A stretch of 64,000 nt of DNA from Bradyrhizobium sp. C9 (GTDB lineage Bacteria > Pseudomonadota > Alphaproteobacteria > Rhizobiales > Xanthobacteraceae): positions 1 through 64,000 of the forward strand of contig NZ_NWTG01000018.1 in the NCBI RefSeq assembly GCF_002532045.1. The letters are read 5' to 3'. A program made the translations under genes and the position numbers. This document shows positions 36,425 through 45,089 of this stretch, one piece after another. Each line of letters begins with the position of its first letter. Positions within the stretch are counted from its first letter, which is position 1. The notes beneath the pieces are model-generated. The model did no database searches. It saw only the letters and a program-made list of their open reading frames with translations, and had not been told where the DNA came from.

Positions 36425-37126
36425 ATGGGTCAAAAGATCAATCCAATCGGGCTGCGTCTCGGCATCAACCGGACCTGGGACTCCCGTTGGTTCGCCGGCA
36501 AGCAGGAATACGGCAAGCTGCTGCACGAAGACGTCAAGATCCGCGAGATCCTGCACAAGGAGCTCAAGCAGGCGGCCGTCGCCCGCATCGTGATCGAGCG
36601 TCCGCACAAGAAGTGCCGCGTGACGATCCACTCGGCCCGTCCGGGCGTCGTGATCGGCAAGAAGGGCGCCGACATCGACAAGCTGCGCAAGAAGGTTGCC
36701 GACATCACCTCGTCGGACGTCGTGATCAACATCGTCGAAATCCGCAAGCCGGAGCTCGACGCGACCCTGGTCGCTGAATCGATCGCCCAGCAGCTCGAGC
36801 GCCGCGTTGCGTTCCGCCGCGCCATGAAGCGCGCCGTGCAGTCGGCGATGCGTCTCGGTGCCGAGGGCATCCGCATCAACTGCTCGGGCCGTCTCGGCGG
36901 CGCCGAAATCGCGCGCATGGAGTGGTATCGCGAAGGTCGCGTGCCGCTGCACACGCTGCGCGCCGACGTCGACTACGGCGTCGCCACCGCGTTCACGACC
37001 TTCGGCACCTGCGGCGTCAAGGTCTGGATCTTCAAGGGCGAGATCCTCGAGCACGATCCGATGGCCCAGGACAAGAAGATGGCCGAGGGCGACAGCACGC
37101 CGCGTTCGCGCCGCGACGCCGCTTGA
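36425..37126 (+). CDS. rpsC: 30S ribosomal protein S3
   Basis: The protein is 233 residues with an N-terminal KH domain (GVVIGKKGADIDKLRKKV) and a C-terminal domain that forms part of the mRNA entry channel helicase. Start MGQKINPIGLRLGINR is typical. It follows rplV after 20 bp and precedes rplP. Confidence 0.98.
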   Translation: MGQKINPIGLRLGINRTWDSRWFAGKQEYGKLLHEDVKIREILHKELKQAAVARIVIERPHKKCRVTIHSARPGVVIGKKGADIDKLRKKVADITSSDVVINIVEIRKPELDATLVAESIAQQLERRVAFRRAMKRAVQSAMRLGAEGIRINCSGRLGGAEIARMEWYREGRVPLHTLRADVDYGVATAFTTFGTCGVKVWIFKGEILEHDPMAQDKKMAEGDSTPRSRRDAA

Positions 37127-37156
37127 GGCAAAGCAGGAATTTGAGGGCTTAAAGCC

Positions 37157-37570
37157 ATGATGCAACCTAAGAAGACGAAGTTCCGGAAGGCGCATAAGGG
37201 CCGTATCCACGGCGTTGCGACCTCTGGCGCGACGTTGGCGTTCGGCCAGTTCGGCCTGAAGGCGATGGAGCCTGAGCGCGTCACCGCCCGTCAGATCGAA
37301 GCCGCCCGCCGCGCGCTGACCCGTCACATGAAGCGCGCCGGCCGCGTCTGGATCCGGGTGTTCCCGGACGTGCCGGTGTCGAAGAAGCCCGCCGAAGTCC
37401 GCATGGGCTCCGGCAAGGGTGCGCCTGAATTGTGGGTGGTCCGGATCAAGCCGGGCCGCGTGATGTTCGAGATCGATGGCGTGCCGGTGCAGACCGCCAA
37501 GGAGGCGCTGTCGCTCGCCGCCGCCAAGCTGCCGATCAAGACGCGCTTCGTTGCGCGCATTGCGGAGTAA
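37157..37570 (+). CDS. rplP: 50S ribosomal protein L16
   Basis: The protein is 137 residues (MMQPKKTKFRKAHKGR). It binds near the A-site and the 5S rRNA region. The GSGKGAPELWVVRIKPGRVMFE core is intact; the Arg in the MGSGKG region is the site of YcfD-type hydroxylation in some bacteria. A second adjacent ATG makes the start ambiguous by one codon. Confidence 0.98.
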   Translation: MMQPKKTKFRKAHKGRIHGVATSGATLAFGQFGLKAMEPERVTARQIEAARRALTRHMKRAGRVWIRVFPDVPVSKKPAEVRMGSGKGAPELWVVRIKPGRVMFEIDGVPVQTAKEALSLAAAKLPIKTRFVARIAE

Positions 37571-37575
37571 TCGCC

Positions 37576-37782
37576 ATGGCCGAGATGAAAGTTGAAGACA
37601 TTCGCGCGATGAGCGACGACCAGCGGGAAGACGCGGTCCTCAACCTGAAGAAGGAACGCTTCAACCTGCGTTTCCAGCGCGCCACCGGGCAGCTGGAGAA
37701 CACGTCGCGGATGCGGGAAGCCCGCCGCGATATCGCTCGTATCAAGACCATCGCCGCGCAGCAGCGCGCGAACAAGAAGTAA
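37576..37782 (+). CDS. rpmC: 50S ribosomal protein L29
   Basis: The protein is 68 residues (MAEMKVEDIRAMSDDQRED), a two-helix hairpin at the tunnel exit next to L23. The start is 5 bp after the rplP stop. The frame is open further upstream within rplP, which is not part of the gene. Confidence 0.97.
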   Translation: MAEMKVEDIRAMSDDQREDAVLNLKKERFNLRFQRATGQLENTSRMREARRDIARIKTIAAQQRANKK

Positions 37783-37792
37783 GGGGCCAGCT

Positions 37793-38041
37793 ATGCCGAA
37801 ACGTACTCTGCAGGGCGTGGTCGTCAGCGACAAGCAAGCCAAGACCGTCGTGGTGCGCGTCGATCGCCGCTTCACCCACCCGATCTACAAGAAGACGATC
37901 CGCCGTTCCAAGAACTACCACGCGCACGACGAGAACAACCAGTTCAAGCCGGGCGACATGGTCTGGATCGAGGAATCGAAGCCGATCTCGAAGCTGAAGC
38001 GCTGGACCGTGGTCCGGGGCGAACACAAGAAAACGGCCTGA
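37793..38041 (+). CDS. rpsQ: 30S ribosomal protein S17
   Basis: The protein is 82 residues (MPKRTLQGVVVSDKQAKTVVVRV), an OB-fold early assembly protein of the 30S body. It lies 10 bp after rpmC. A 75-bp spacer to rplN follows, the boundary between the S10 and spc operons in E. coli; no promoter is obvious there. Confidence 0.98.
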   Translation: MPKRTLQGVVVSDKQAKTVVVRVDRRFTHPIYKKTIRRSKNYHAHDENNQFKPGDMVWIEESKPISKLKRWTVVRGEHKKTA

Positions 38042-38116
38042 TTACCTCGGCCTGGCCGAAGTCATTCAGGGAAATTTTGGGCGCGCTAAAGCGCAGAAAG
38101 AGGACGAGGTGCATCA

Positions 38117-38485
38117 ATGATTCAGATGCAGACCAACCTCGACGTGGCCGATAATTCAGGCGCACGCCGTGTCATGTGCATCAAGGTTCTTGGAGGTTCC
38201 AAGCGCCGCTATGCCACCGTGGGCGACGTTATCGTTGTGTCGATCAAGGAAGCCATCCCGCGTGGCAAGGTGAAGAAGGGCGATGTGATGAAGGCCGTCG
38301 TGGTCCGGGTCCGCAAGGACATCCGCCGCGCCGACGGTTCGGTCATCCGTTTCGACCGCAACGCTGCCGTGCTGATCAACAATCAGTCCGAGCCGGTCGG
38401 CACCCGTATCTTCGGGCCGGTGCCGCGCGAGCTGCGCGCCAAGAACCACATGAAGATCATTTCGCTCGCGCCGGAGGTGCTGTGA
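38117..38485 (+). CDS. rplN: 50S ribosomal protein L14
   Basis: The protein is 122 residues ([27 protein letters not shown]). It forms an intersubunit bridge and is the binding site of the silencing factor RsfS. The stop TGA overlaps the rplX start (TGATG), coupling translation. Confidence 0.98.
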
Positions 38486-38799
38486 TGGCTGCCAAGATCC
38501 GCAAGGGCGACAAGGTGATGGTGCTCACCGGCCGCGACAAGGGTCGCACCGGCGAGGTGTTCGAGGTGCGTCCGGACGAGAACAAGGCTCTCGTTCGCGG
38601 CATCAATCTGGTCAAGCGTCACCAGAAGCAGAGCCAGACCCAGGAAGGCGGCATCATCTCCAAGGAGATGCCGATCGACCTGTCCAACATTGCGTATGTC
38701 GGCAAGGACGGAAAGCCGACCCGCATTGGGTTCAAGATTCAGGCCGATGGCAAGAAGGTTCGTGTTGCCAAGAGCTCGGGAGCAGAGATCGATGGCTGA
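38485..38799 (+). CDS. rplX: 50S ribosomal protein L24
   Basis: The protein is 104 residues ([25 protein letters not shown]), a KOW-domain assembly initiator. The start overlaps the rplN stop by one base. Its last eight bases overlap the start of rplE, an unusual degree of overlap for this pair but consistent with coupling. Confidence 0.98.
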   Translation: MAAKIRKGDKVMVLTGRDKGRTGEVFEVRPDENKALVRGINLVKRHQKQSQTQEGGIISKEMPIDLSNIAYVGKDGKPTRIGFKIQADGKKVRVAKSSGAEIDG

Positions 38800-39349
38800 G
38801 ACAGCTTACACGCCGCGCCTGCGCGCGGAGTATGACAAGAAGATCCGCGGCATGATGACCGAGAAGTTCGGTTATGCCAACGTGATGCAGGTGCCGCGCC
38901 TCGACAAGGTCGTGCTCAACATGGGCGTCGGCGATTCCGTCAACGACCGCAAGAAGGCCGAGACCGCCGCTGCCGAGCTCAGCCAGATCGCCGGCCAGAA
39001 GGCGATCGTGACCTATTCGCGGATCGCGATCGCGACCTTCAAGCTGCGTGAGAACCAGCCGATCGGCTGCAAGGTCACGCTGCGCAAGGCCCATATGTAC
39101 GAGTTCATCGACCGCCTGGTGAACGTGGCGCTGCCCCGCGTCCGCGACTTCCGCGGCCTGAACCCGAAGAGCTTCGACGGCCGTGGCAACTATTCGCTCG
39201 GCATCAAGGAGCACATCATTTTCCCCGAGATCGACTTCGACAAGGTCTCGGAAGCGCGTGGCATGGACATCACGGTGTGCACCACCGCCAAGACCGACGA
39301 CGAGGCGCGTGCCTTGTTGACCGCTTTCAATTTCCCGTTCCGGCAGTGA
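38792..39349 (+). CDS. rplE: 50S ribosomal protein L5
   Basis: The protein is 185 residues from MAETAYTPRLRAEYDKK. It binds 5S rRNA and contacts P-site tRNA. The start lies eight bases inside rplX and is preceded by GGGAGCAG. A longer in-frame version would begin inside rplX and is not credible. Confidence 0.97.
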   Translation: MAETAYTPRLRAEYDKKIRGMMTEKFGYANVMQVPRLDKVVLNMGVGDSVNDRKKAETAAAELSQIAGQKAIVTYSRIAIATFKLRENQPIGCKVTLRKAHMYEFIDRLVNVALPRVRDFRGLNPKSFDGRGNYSLGIKEHIIFPEIDFDKVSEARGMDITVCTTAKTDDEARALLTAFNFPFRQ

Positions 39350-39395
39350 GTAGCTGAGGCAAAGCCACTCAAACGCGGATACCCAGGAGCCAAGC

Positions 39396-39701
39396 ATGGC
39401 AAAGAAGAGTTCGATCGAGAAGAACAACCGGCGCAAGCGGATGGCGAAGAACGCTGCCCCGCAGCGCGAGAAGCTGAAGGCGATCATCGCCGACAAGACC
39501 AAGCCGATGGAAGAGCGCTTCGCGGCGACGCTGAAGCTCGCCGAGATGCCGCGCAACTCGTCGCCGACGCGCATCCGCAACCGTTGCGAGCTGACCGGGC
39601 GTCCGCGCTCGAACTATCGCAAGAACAAGCTCTCGCGCATCGCGCTGCGTGAACTCGGCTCCAAGGGCCTGGTTCCCGGCCTCGTGAAGTCGAGCTGGTA
39701 A
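39396..39701 (+). CDS. rpsN: 30S ribosomal protein S14 (zinc-independent form)
   Basis: The protein is 101 residues (MAKKSSIEKNNRRKRMAKN). It is the long form without the CxxC zinc motifs; the RNRCELTGRPRSNYRKNKLSR core is present. It helps form the 30S head. A site AGGAGC precedes it. Confidence 0.98.
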   Translation: MAKKSSIEKNNRRKRMAKNAAPQREKLKAIIADKTKPMEERFAATLKLAEMPRNSSPTRIRNRCELTGRPRSNYRKNKLSRIALRELGSKGLVPGLVKSSW

Positions 39702-39717
39702 GGGGAGGGTCGGAACA

Positions 39718-40116
39718 ATGTCTACGCACGATCCGATCAGCGATCTCATCACCCGCATCCGCAACGCGCAGATGCGCTCCAAGTCCAAGGTCTCGAGCCC
39801 CGGCTCGAAGATGCGCGCCAACGTGCTCGAAGTGCTGAAGTCCGAGGGTTACATCCGCGGCTACGCCAGCGTCGAGCACGCGTCGGGCCGCAGCGAGCTC
39901 GAGATTGAGCTGAAGTATTTCGACGGCGAGCCCGTCATCCGCGAGATCGAGCGGGTGTCGAAGCCGGGCCGCCGCGTTTACGCCTCGGTGAAGAACCTGC
40001 CGCGCGTGAACAACGGTCTCGGCATTTCGGTGTTGTCGACGCCGAAGGGAATCATGGCTGACCACGAGGCGCGCGACGCCAATGTGGGCGGCGAAGTTCT
40101 CTTCACGGTGTTCTGA
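39718..40116 (+). CDS. rpsH: 30S ribosomal protein S8
   Basis: The protein is 132 residues (MSTHDPISDLITRIRNAQMRSK). It binds the central domain of 16S rRNA and in E. coli represses the spc operon by binding the rplE start region. The C-terminal GLGISVLSTPKGIMADHEAR is intact. Confidence 0.98.
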   Translation: MSTHDPISDLITRIRNAQMRSKSKVSSPGSKMRANVLEVLKSEGYIRGYASVEHASGRSELEIELKYFDGEPVIREIERVSKPGRRVYASVKNLPRVNNGLGISVLSTPKGIMADHEARDANVGGEVLFTVF

Positions 40117-40130
40117 GGAAGGATTTTACG

Positions 40131-40664
40131 ATGTCACGTATCGGCAAAAGGCCGGTGGCGATCCCGTCGGGTGTGACGGCAAGCGTCGAGGGCCAGACGG
40201 TGAAGGTGAAGGGGCCGAAGGGCCAGCTTCAGTTCGTCGTGCATGACGACGTCGAGGTGAAGTTCGAGAACGGCCAGGTCAAGGTCGCTCCGCGCGTCAA
40301 GACCAACCGCGCGCAGGCGATGTACGGCACCGCGCGCGCGCAGGTCGCCAACCTCGTCGAGGGCGTCACCAAGGGCTTCGAGAAGAAGCTCGAGATCACC
40401 GGCGTCGGTTACCGCGCCGCGATGCAGGGCAAGAACCTGCAGCTCGCGCTCGGCTACAGCCACGACGTGGTCTACGCGATCCCGGAAGGCATCACCATTG
40501 CGGTGCCGAAGCCGACCGAGATCACGATCACCGGCAACGATCCGCAGCGCGTCGGCCAGGTCGCCGCCGAGATCCGCGCCTACCGTCCGCCGGAGCCCTA
40601 CAAGGGCAAGGGCGTGAAGTACGCCAACGAATTCATCTTCCGCAAGGAAGGCAAGAAGAAGTAA
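40131..40664 (+). CDS. rplF: 50S ribosomal protein L6
   Basis: The protein is 177 residues with two similar alpha/beta domains near the factor-binding site. The C-terminal motif RPPEPYKGKGVKYANEFIFRKEGKK is standard (PEPYKGKGV core). It follows rpsH after 14 bp. Confidence 0.98.
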   Translation: MSRIGKRPVAIPSGVTASVEGQTVKVKGPKGQLQFVVHDDVEVKFENGQVKVAPRVKTNRAQAMYGTARAQVANLVEGVTKGFEKKLEITGVGYRAAMQGKNLQLALGYSHDVVYAIPEGITIAVPKPTEITITGNDPQRVGQVAAEIRAYRPPEPYKGKGVKYANEFIFRKEGKKK

Positions 40665-40675
40665 CGGAGCCGGTC

Positions 40676-41035
40676 ATGTCACTCAAGGTTACGAATGCCC
40701 GGCGCAAGCAGCGCGTCCGCCTTGCGCTTCGCCGCTCGGCTGGCGGCCGTCCGCGGCTGTCGGTGTTCCGCTCGTCCAAGCACATCTACGCTCAGGTCAT
40801 CGACGACCAGAAGGGCGAGACGCTCGCGTCCGCCTCGTCGCTGGAGAAGAACCTGCGCGACGCCGGCAAGACCGGCGCCGACATCGATGCGGCGAAGGCC
40901 GTCGGCAAGCTGCTGGCGGAACGCGCGGCGCAGAAGGGCGTCAAGGAAGTCGTGTTCGATCGCGGCGCCTACATCTATCACGGGCGCGTCAAGGCGCTCG
41001 CGGATGCGGCGCGCGAAGGCGGATTGAGCTTCTAA
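40676..41035 (+). CDS. rplR: 50S ribosomal protein L18
   Basis: The protein is 119 residues (MSLKVTNARRKQRVRLALRR). It binds 5S rRNA with L5 and L25. The C-terminus FDRGAYIYHGRVKALADAAREGGL is the conserved part. It follows rplF after 11 bp. Confidence 0.98.
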   Translation: MSLKVTNARRKQRVRLALRRSAGGRPRLSVFRSSKHIYAQVIDDQKGETLASASSLEKNLRDAGKTGADIDAAKAVGKLLAERAAQKGVKEVVFDRGAYIYHGRVKALADAAREGGLSF

Positions 41036-41092
41036 ACTTTACGAACGATTACAGGATAGAGGCGTAAGGCCTCCTAGAGATTGGAAAACACC

Positions 41093-41668
41093 ATGGCAGG
41101 TGAACGCGAACGCGGCGGACGCGAACGGAGCAGGGATCGCGAAGAGCGCGACAGCGAGTTCGTCGACAAGCTCGTCCACATCAATCGCGTGGCGAAGGTC
41201 GTCAAGGGCGGCAAGCGCTTCGGCTTTGCGGCGCTGGTCGTGATCGGCGATCAGAAGGGCCGGGTCGGTTTCGGCCACGGCAAGGCGCGCGAAGTTCCGG
41301 AAGCGATCCGCAAGGCGACCGAGTCGGCGAAGCGCAACCTGACGCGCGTCGCGCTGCGCGAAGGCCGCACGCTGCATCACGACGTCGCCGGCCGTCACGG
41401 CGCCGGTCGCGTCTATCTGCGTACCGCTCCGGCGGGTACCGGCATCATCGCCGGCGGCCCGATGCGCGCGGTGTTCGAGACGCTCGGCATCCAGGACGTG
41501 GTGGCGAAGTCGATCGGTTCGTCGAATCCCTACAACATGGTTCGCGCAACCTTCGACGCGTTGAAGCATCAGGATTCGCCGCGCTCGGTGGCTGCCCGCC
41601 GCAACATCAAGGTCTCCACCCTGCAGTCGCGCCGCGTCGGCGGCGACGCCGAAGTGGTGGCGGAATAA
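41093..41668 (+). CDS. rpsE: 30S ribosomal protein S5
   Basis: The protein is 191 residues from MAGERERGGRERSRDREERD, with a longer charged N-terminus than E. coli. The dsRBD fold (EFVDKLVHINRVAKVVKGGKRF) and the spectinomycin-contact loop (VKGGKRFGF) are of the usual form. An in-frame TTG four codons upstream is less likely because GGAAAAC serves the ATG. Confidence 0.97.
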   Translation: MAGERERGGRERSRDREERDSEFVDKLVHINRVAKVVKGGKRFGFAALVVIGDQKGRVGFGHGKAREVPEAIRKATESAKRNLTRVALREGRTLHHDVAGRHGAGRVYLRTAPAGTGIIAGGPMRAVFETLGIQDVVAKSIGSSNPYNMVRATFDALKHQDSPRSVAARRNIKVSTLQSRRVGGDAEVVAE

Positions 41669-41707
41669 CAACGCGCGCTTCTCGAAGCGCTATTCGGAGT
41701 TACTGTC

Positions 41708-41899
41708 ATGGCCCAGGCCAGCAAGACCATCAAGGTCGAGCAGATCGGCAGCGCAATCCGCCGCCATCACTCGCAGCGTTCGACGCTGATCGGCCTCAAG
41801 CTCAACAAGATCGGCCGGGTTGCCGAGCTGCAGGATACCCCTGAAGTTCGCGGCATGATCAGCAAAGTTCAGCATCTCGTCCGCGTCGTCGGCGAGTAA
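41708..41899 (+). CDS. rpmD: 50S ribosomal protein L30
   Basis: The protein is 63 residues (MAQASKTIKVEQIGSAIRR), the standard size. RQHHSQRSTLIGLKLNKI-type core residues are present (HHSQRSTLIGLKLNKIGR). It lies 39 bp after rpsE and 21 bp before rplO. Confidence 0.97.
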   Translation: MAQASKTIKVEQIGSAIRRHHSQRSTLIGLKLNKIGRVAELQDTPEVRGMISKVQHLVRVVGE

Positions 41900-41920
41900 G
41901 CAGAGATAAGGAGAAGGGCG

Positions 41921-42406
41921 ATGAAGCTCAGCGATATCGCCGACAACGCCGGCTCGCGCAAGAAGCGCATGCGTGTCGGCCGTGGCATCGGTTCCGGCAA
42001 GGGCAAGACCTCGGGCCGCGGCGGCAAGGGCCAGACCGCGCGTTCGGGCGTCCGCATCAAGGGTTTCGAAGGCGGCCAGATGCCGATGCATCGCCGTCTG
42101 CCGAAGCGCGGCTTCAACAACATCTTCCGGCTCGACTTCGCCGAGATCAATCTCGACCGTCTGCAGGAAGCGATTGACAACAAGCTGGTCGATGCGAGCG
42201 CGACGGTGACCGTCGAAACGCTGGTGAAGGCCGGCGTGCTGCGCCGCGCCAAGGACGGCCTGCGGCTGCTCGGCCGCGGCGAGATCAAGACCAAGCTGAC
42301 CATCGAGGCGCACGGCGCTTCCAAGTCGGCTATTGCTGCGGTCGAGAAGGCCGGCGGCTCGGTCAAGATCCTGGCTCCCGCCAAGGACGAAGGCGAGGCG
42401 GCGTAA
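41921..42406 (+). CDS. rplO: 50S ribosomal protein L15
   Basis: The protein is 161 residues. The Gly/Arg-rich N-terminal extension (RGIGSGKGKTSGRGGKGQ) winds into the 50S core. A C-terminal domain follows. A perfect 10-bp hairpin comes after the gene, before secY. Confidence 0.98.
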   Translation: MKLSDIADNAGSRKKRMRVGRGIGSGKGKTSGRGGKGQTARSGVRIKGFEGGQMPMHRRLPKRGFNNIFRLDFAEINLDRLQEAIDNKLVDASATVTVETLVKAGVLRRAKDGLRLLGRGEIKTKLTIEAHGASKSAIAAVEKAGGSVKILAPAKDEGEAA

Positions 42407-42416
42407 CATCTGCGTC

Positions 42417-42441
42417 ATTGCCCGCGGCCTGCGCGGGCAAT
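42417..42441 (+). terminator. Hairpin between rplO and secY
   Basis: ATTGCCCGCG and CGCGGGCAAT (10 bp, loop GCCTG) form a perfect stem 10 bp after rplO. No T-tract follows. It may reduce SecY output relative to ribosomal proteins. Confidence 0.45.
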
Positions 42442-42565
42442 CCGCAGATCGAATGATGGACTTATCGAGGCCGAGCACCAGATAATGTCCGGTGTCTGCC
42501 GACGGCCCCGAGAGGACTGGTTCCTTGGGGGCGTCGGCGAAGCGGGCTCCGGGAGAAAGCCGAAC

Positions 42566-43900
42566 ATGGTCTCAGCAGCCGAACAACTTGCCGCAAACCT
42601 CAATTTCGGACAGCTGGCGAAAGCCGACGAGCTGAAGAAGCGCATCTGGTTCACCCTGGGTGCGCTGCTTGTTTATCGGCTGGGCACCTACATCCCGCTG
42701 CCGGGCATCGACCCCAACATTTGGGAGCAGGTGTTCCGCAGCCAGTCCGGCGGCATCCTCGGCATGTTCAACATGTTCGCCGGCGGCGGCATCCACCGCA
42801 TGGCGATCTTCGCGCTGAACATCATGCCGTACATTTCGGCATCGATCATCGTCCAGCTCTTGACCACCGTGTCGCCGCAGCTCGAGGCGCTCAAGAAGGA
42901 AGGCGAGGCGGGCCGCAAGACGCTGAACCAGTACACCCGCTATCTGACGGTGATCCTGGCGCTGTTCCAGTCCTACGGCATCGCGATCGGCCTCGAAGGC
43001 GCCGGTAATGTCGTCAGCGACCCCGGCATGTTCTTCCGGATCTCGACCGCGATCACGCTGACCGGCGGCACCATGTTCCTGATGTGGCTCGGCGAGCAGA
43101 TTACCTCGCGCGGCATCGGCAACGGTATCTCGCTCATCATCCTGTCCGGCATCGTCGCCGAGCTGCCGTCGGCACTCGCCAACATGCTGGAGCTCGGCCG
43201 CCAGGGCGCGATGTCGACCGGCCTGATCCTGATCGTCATCGTGATGGCGGTCGCCGTGATCGCCTTCATCGTGTTCATGGAGCGCGCGCAGCGCCGCCTG
43301 CTGATCCAGTATCCGAAGCGCCAGGTCGGCAACAAGATGTTCGAGGGCCAGTCCTCGCATCTGCCGCTCAAGCTCAACACCTCGGGCGTGATTCCGCCGA
43401 TCTTCGCCTCGTCGCTGCTGCTGCTGCCGACCACGGTCGCGAACTTCAACGCCGGCAAGGGGCCGGAGTGGTTCCAGTGGCTCACCACCCAGCTCAGCCA
43501 CGGCCGCCCGCTGTTCCTGCTGATGTATCTGGCGCTGATCGTGTTCTTCGCCTTCTTCTACACCGCGATCGTGTTCAACCCGACCGAGACCGCGGACAAT
43601 CTGAAGAAGCATGGCGGCTTCATCCCGGGCATCCGGCCCGGTGAGCGCACCGCCGAATACATCGACTACGTGCTGTCGCGCATCACGGTGCTCGGTGCGA
43701 TCTATCTCGCGATCGTCTGCCTGATTCCTGAAATTCTGATTTCCTACGCCTCGGTCCCGTTCTACTTTGGCGGCACTTCGCTCCTGATCGTCGTCAGCGT
43801 GACGATGGATACGGTGTCGCAGGTGCAGGGCTATCTGCTCGCGCATCAGTATGAAGGGTTGATCAGGAAGTCGAAGCTCAGGGGAGGCCGCCGCCGCTGA
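42566..43900 (+). CDS. secY: Preprotein translocase subunit SecY
   Basis: The protein is 444 residues with ten predicted membrane helices. It forms the channel of the Sec translocon. Start MVSAAEQLAANLNFG has GGGAGAA upstream; 27 more in-frame codons precede it but do not look like SecY. Signature stretches include RLGTYIPLPGID, the plug region and GNGISLIILSGIVAELP (split at the loop), and the cytoplasmic loop RRLLIQYPKRQVG. It lies between rplO and adk. Confidence 0.98.
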   Translation: MVSAAEQLAANLNFGQLAKADELKKRIWFTLGALLVYRLGTYIPLPGIDPNIWEQVFRSQSGGILGMFNMFAGGGIHRMAIFALNIMPYISASIIVQLLTTVSPQLEALKKEGEAGRKTLNQYTRYLTVILALFQSYGIAIGLEGAGNVVSDPGMFFRISTAITLTGGTMFLMWLGEQITSRGIGNGISLIILSGIVAELPSALANMLELGRQGAMSTGLILIVIVMAVAVIAFIVFMERAQRRLLIQYPKRQVGNKMFEGQSSHLPLKLNTSGVIPPIFASSLLLLPTTVANFNAGKGPEWFQWLTTQLSHGRPLFLLMYLALIVFFAFFYTAIVFNPTETADNLKKHGGFIPGIRPGERTAEYIDYVLSRITVLGAIYLAIVCLIPEILISYASVPFYFGGTSLLIVVSVTMDTVSQVQGYLLAHQYEGLIRKSKLRGGRRR

Positions 43901-43971
43901 TCGCGGCGCGGCTTCAAACTCAAAACACAGGTGTGCGGACGTCGCCCACCTAGCCGGGGGGCGAAACAGAT

Positions 43972-44898
43972 ATGAGATTGATCCTTTTGGGGCCGCCGGG
44001 CTCGGGCAAGGGAACCCAGGCGCAGCGGCTGGTGCACCGGCATGGCATCGTTCAGCTCTCGACCGGCGAGATGCTGCGCGCAGCGGTTGCCGCGGGCACC
44101 CCGGTCGGCTTGCAGGCCAAGGAGATCATGGCCAATGGCGGTCTGGTGCCCGACGAGGTCGTGGTGGGAATCATCGCTGACCGGATCGAGGAGCCTGACG
44201 CCAAGAAGGGCTTCATTCTCGACGGCTTCCCGCGCACGGTGCCGCAGGCGGAGGCGCTCGACGAACTGCTCCGGAAAAAGCACCTCAAGCTCGACGCCGT
44301 CGTTGAGCTGCGCGTCAACGAGAGCGCGCTGCTCGCCCGCGTCGAGAAGCGTGCCGAGGAAACCCGCGCGCGCGGCGAGGAAGTTCGCCTGGACGATACG
44401 CCGGAAGTGCTGACCAAGCGCCTCGCGCAGTATCGTTCGCTGACGGAACCGCTGATTCACTATTATTCGGAGCGGCGGAAGCTTCTGACGGTCGATGGCA
44501 TGATGACCATCGAGCACGTCACCCGCGAGATCAACCGGATCCTGACTGCGCTCGGCGCGCTGGAACCGAAGGAGCACGAGGAGCCCAAGGGAGCTTCAAA
44601 GAGCGCCTCGAAGGCGTCCAGGACGGCCAAGAAGACCGCGAAGACGGCGACGAAGAAAGCTGCCGAATCGGCAAAAAAGGCCGCCAAACCGGCCCGGAAG
44701 GCCGCCAAGTCGGCCTCAAAGCCGGTCTCCAAGGCCAAAGCTGCCAAGAAAGCTACCAAGAAGGCTGCGAAGCAGCCGACCAGGAAGACCGTGAAGAAGG
44801 CCGCAAAGCAGGCCGCCCGTGCCGCGAATGCCCGGAAGGGGGCAAAAGCGGCCAAAAAGGCAGCAAAAAAGCTCACGAAAAAGCGAGCTAAACGCTAG
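43972..44898 (+). CDS. adk: Adenylate kinase with C-terminal Lys/Ala-rich histone H1-like tail
   Basis: The protein is 308 residues. Residues 1 to about 200 are a complete short-type adenylate kinase: P-loop GPPGSGKGT (7-15), AMP-site STGEMLR and GFPRTVPQAEAL, and LTEPLIHYY near the end. It balances AMP, ADP and ATP. It lacks the long LID with Cys zinc ligands, so it is the short form. Residues about 205-308 are an added tail of KAAKKA/KSASK repeats with almost no other residues, like histone H1 or AlgP C-terminal tails. Such tails bind DNA or RNA non-specifically in other proteins. The frame is continuous and the tail ends with KKRAKR, so it is not a frameshift artefact. Confidence 0.95.
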   Translation: MRLILLGPPGSGKGTQAQRLVHRHGIVQLSTGEMLRAAVAAGTPVGLQAKEIMANGGLVPDEVVVGIIADRIEEPDAKKGFILDGFPRTVPQAEALDELLRKKHLKLDAVVELRVNESALLARVEKRAEETRARGEEVRLDDTPEVLTKRLAQYRSLTEPLIHYYSERRKLLTVDGMMTIEHVTREINRILTALGALEPKEHEEPKGASKSASKASRTAKKTAKTATKKAAESAKKAAKPARKAAKSASKPVSKAKAAKKATKKAAKQPTRKTVKKAAKQAARAANARKGAKAAKKAAKKLTKKRAKR

Positions 44899-44904
44899 GA
44901 GCGG

Positions 44905-44933
44905 TTGACGAAACCGACATGAATCCTTTAATA
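44905..44933 (+). promoter_or_regulatory. Possible internal promoter before rpsM
   Basis: TTGACG (44905-44910), a 17-bp spacer, TTAATA (44928-44933). It lies about 155 bp upstream of rpsM in the 190-bp spacer after adk. This spacer is longer than others in the cluster, consistent with a promoter of the alpha operon. Confidence 0.4.
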
Positions 44934-45089
44934 AGCCCCGCATCCAAGTTGGATAGTTTTATGACGATGCCGGGCCCCGAAGGACATGAGGGGAAGGGCG
45001 TCGTGTTCGCGTTTGTGGACACAAGCCCGCAGAGAGCAAGAACTTGAGAAGCCCGTATCCGTGATGGAGCGGCGACAGGAGAGAAGTCC

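Noticed and set aside
44580..44898. Adenylate kinase tail as a frameshift or separate histone-like gene
   Set aside because: There is no start codon with a ribosome binding site at the junction and the frame is continuous from the kinase core.
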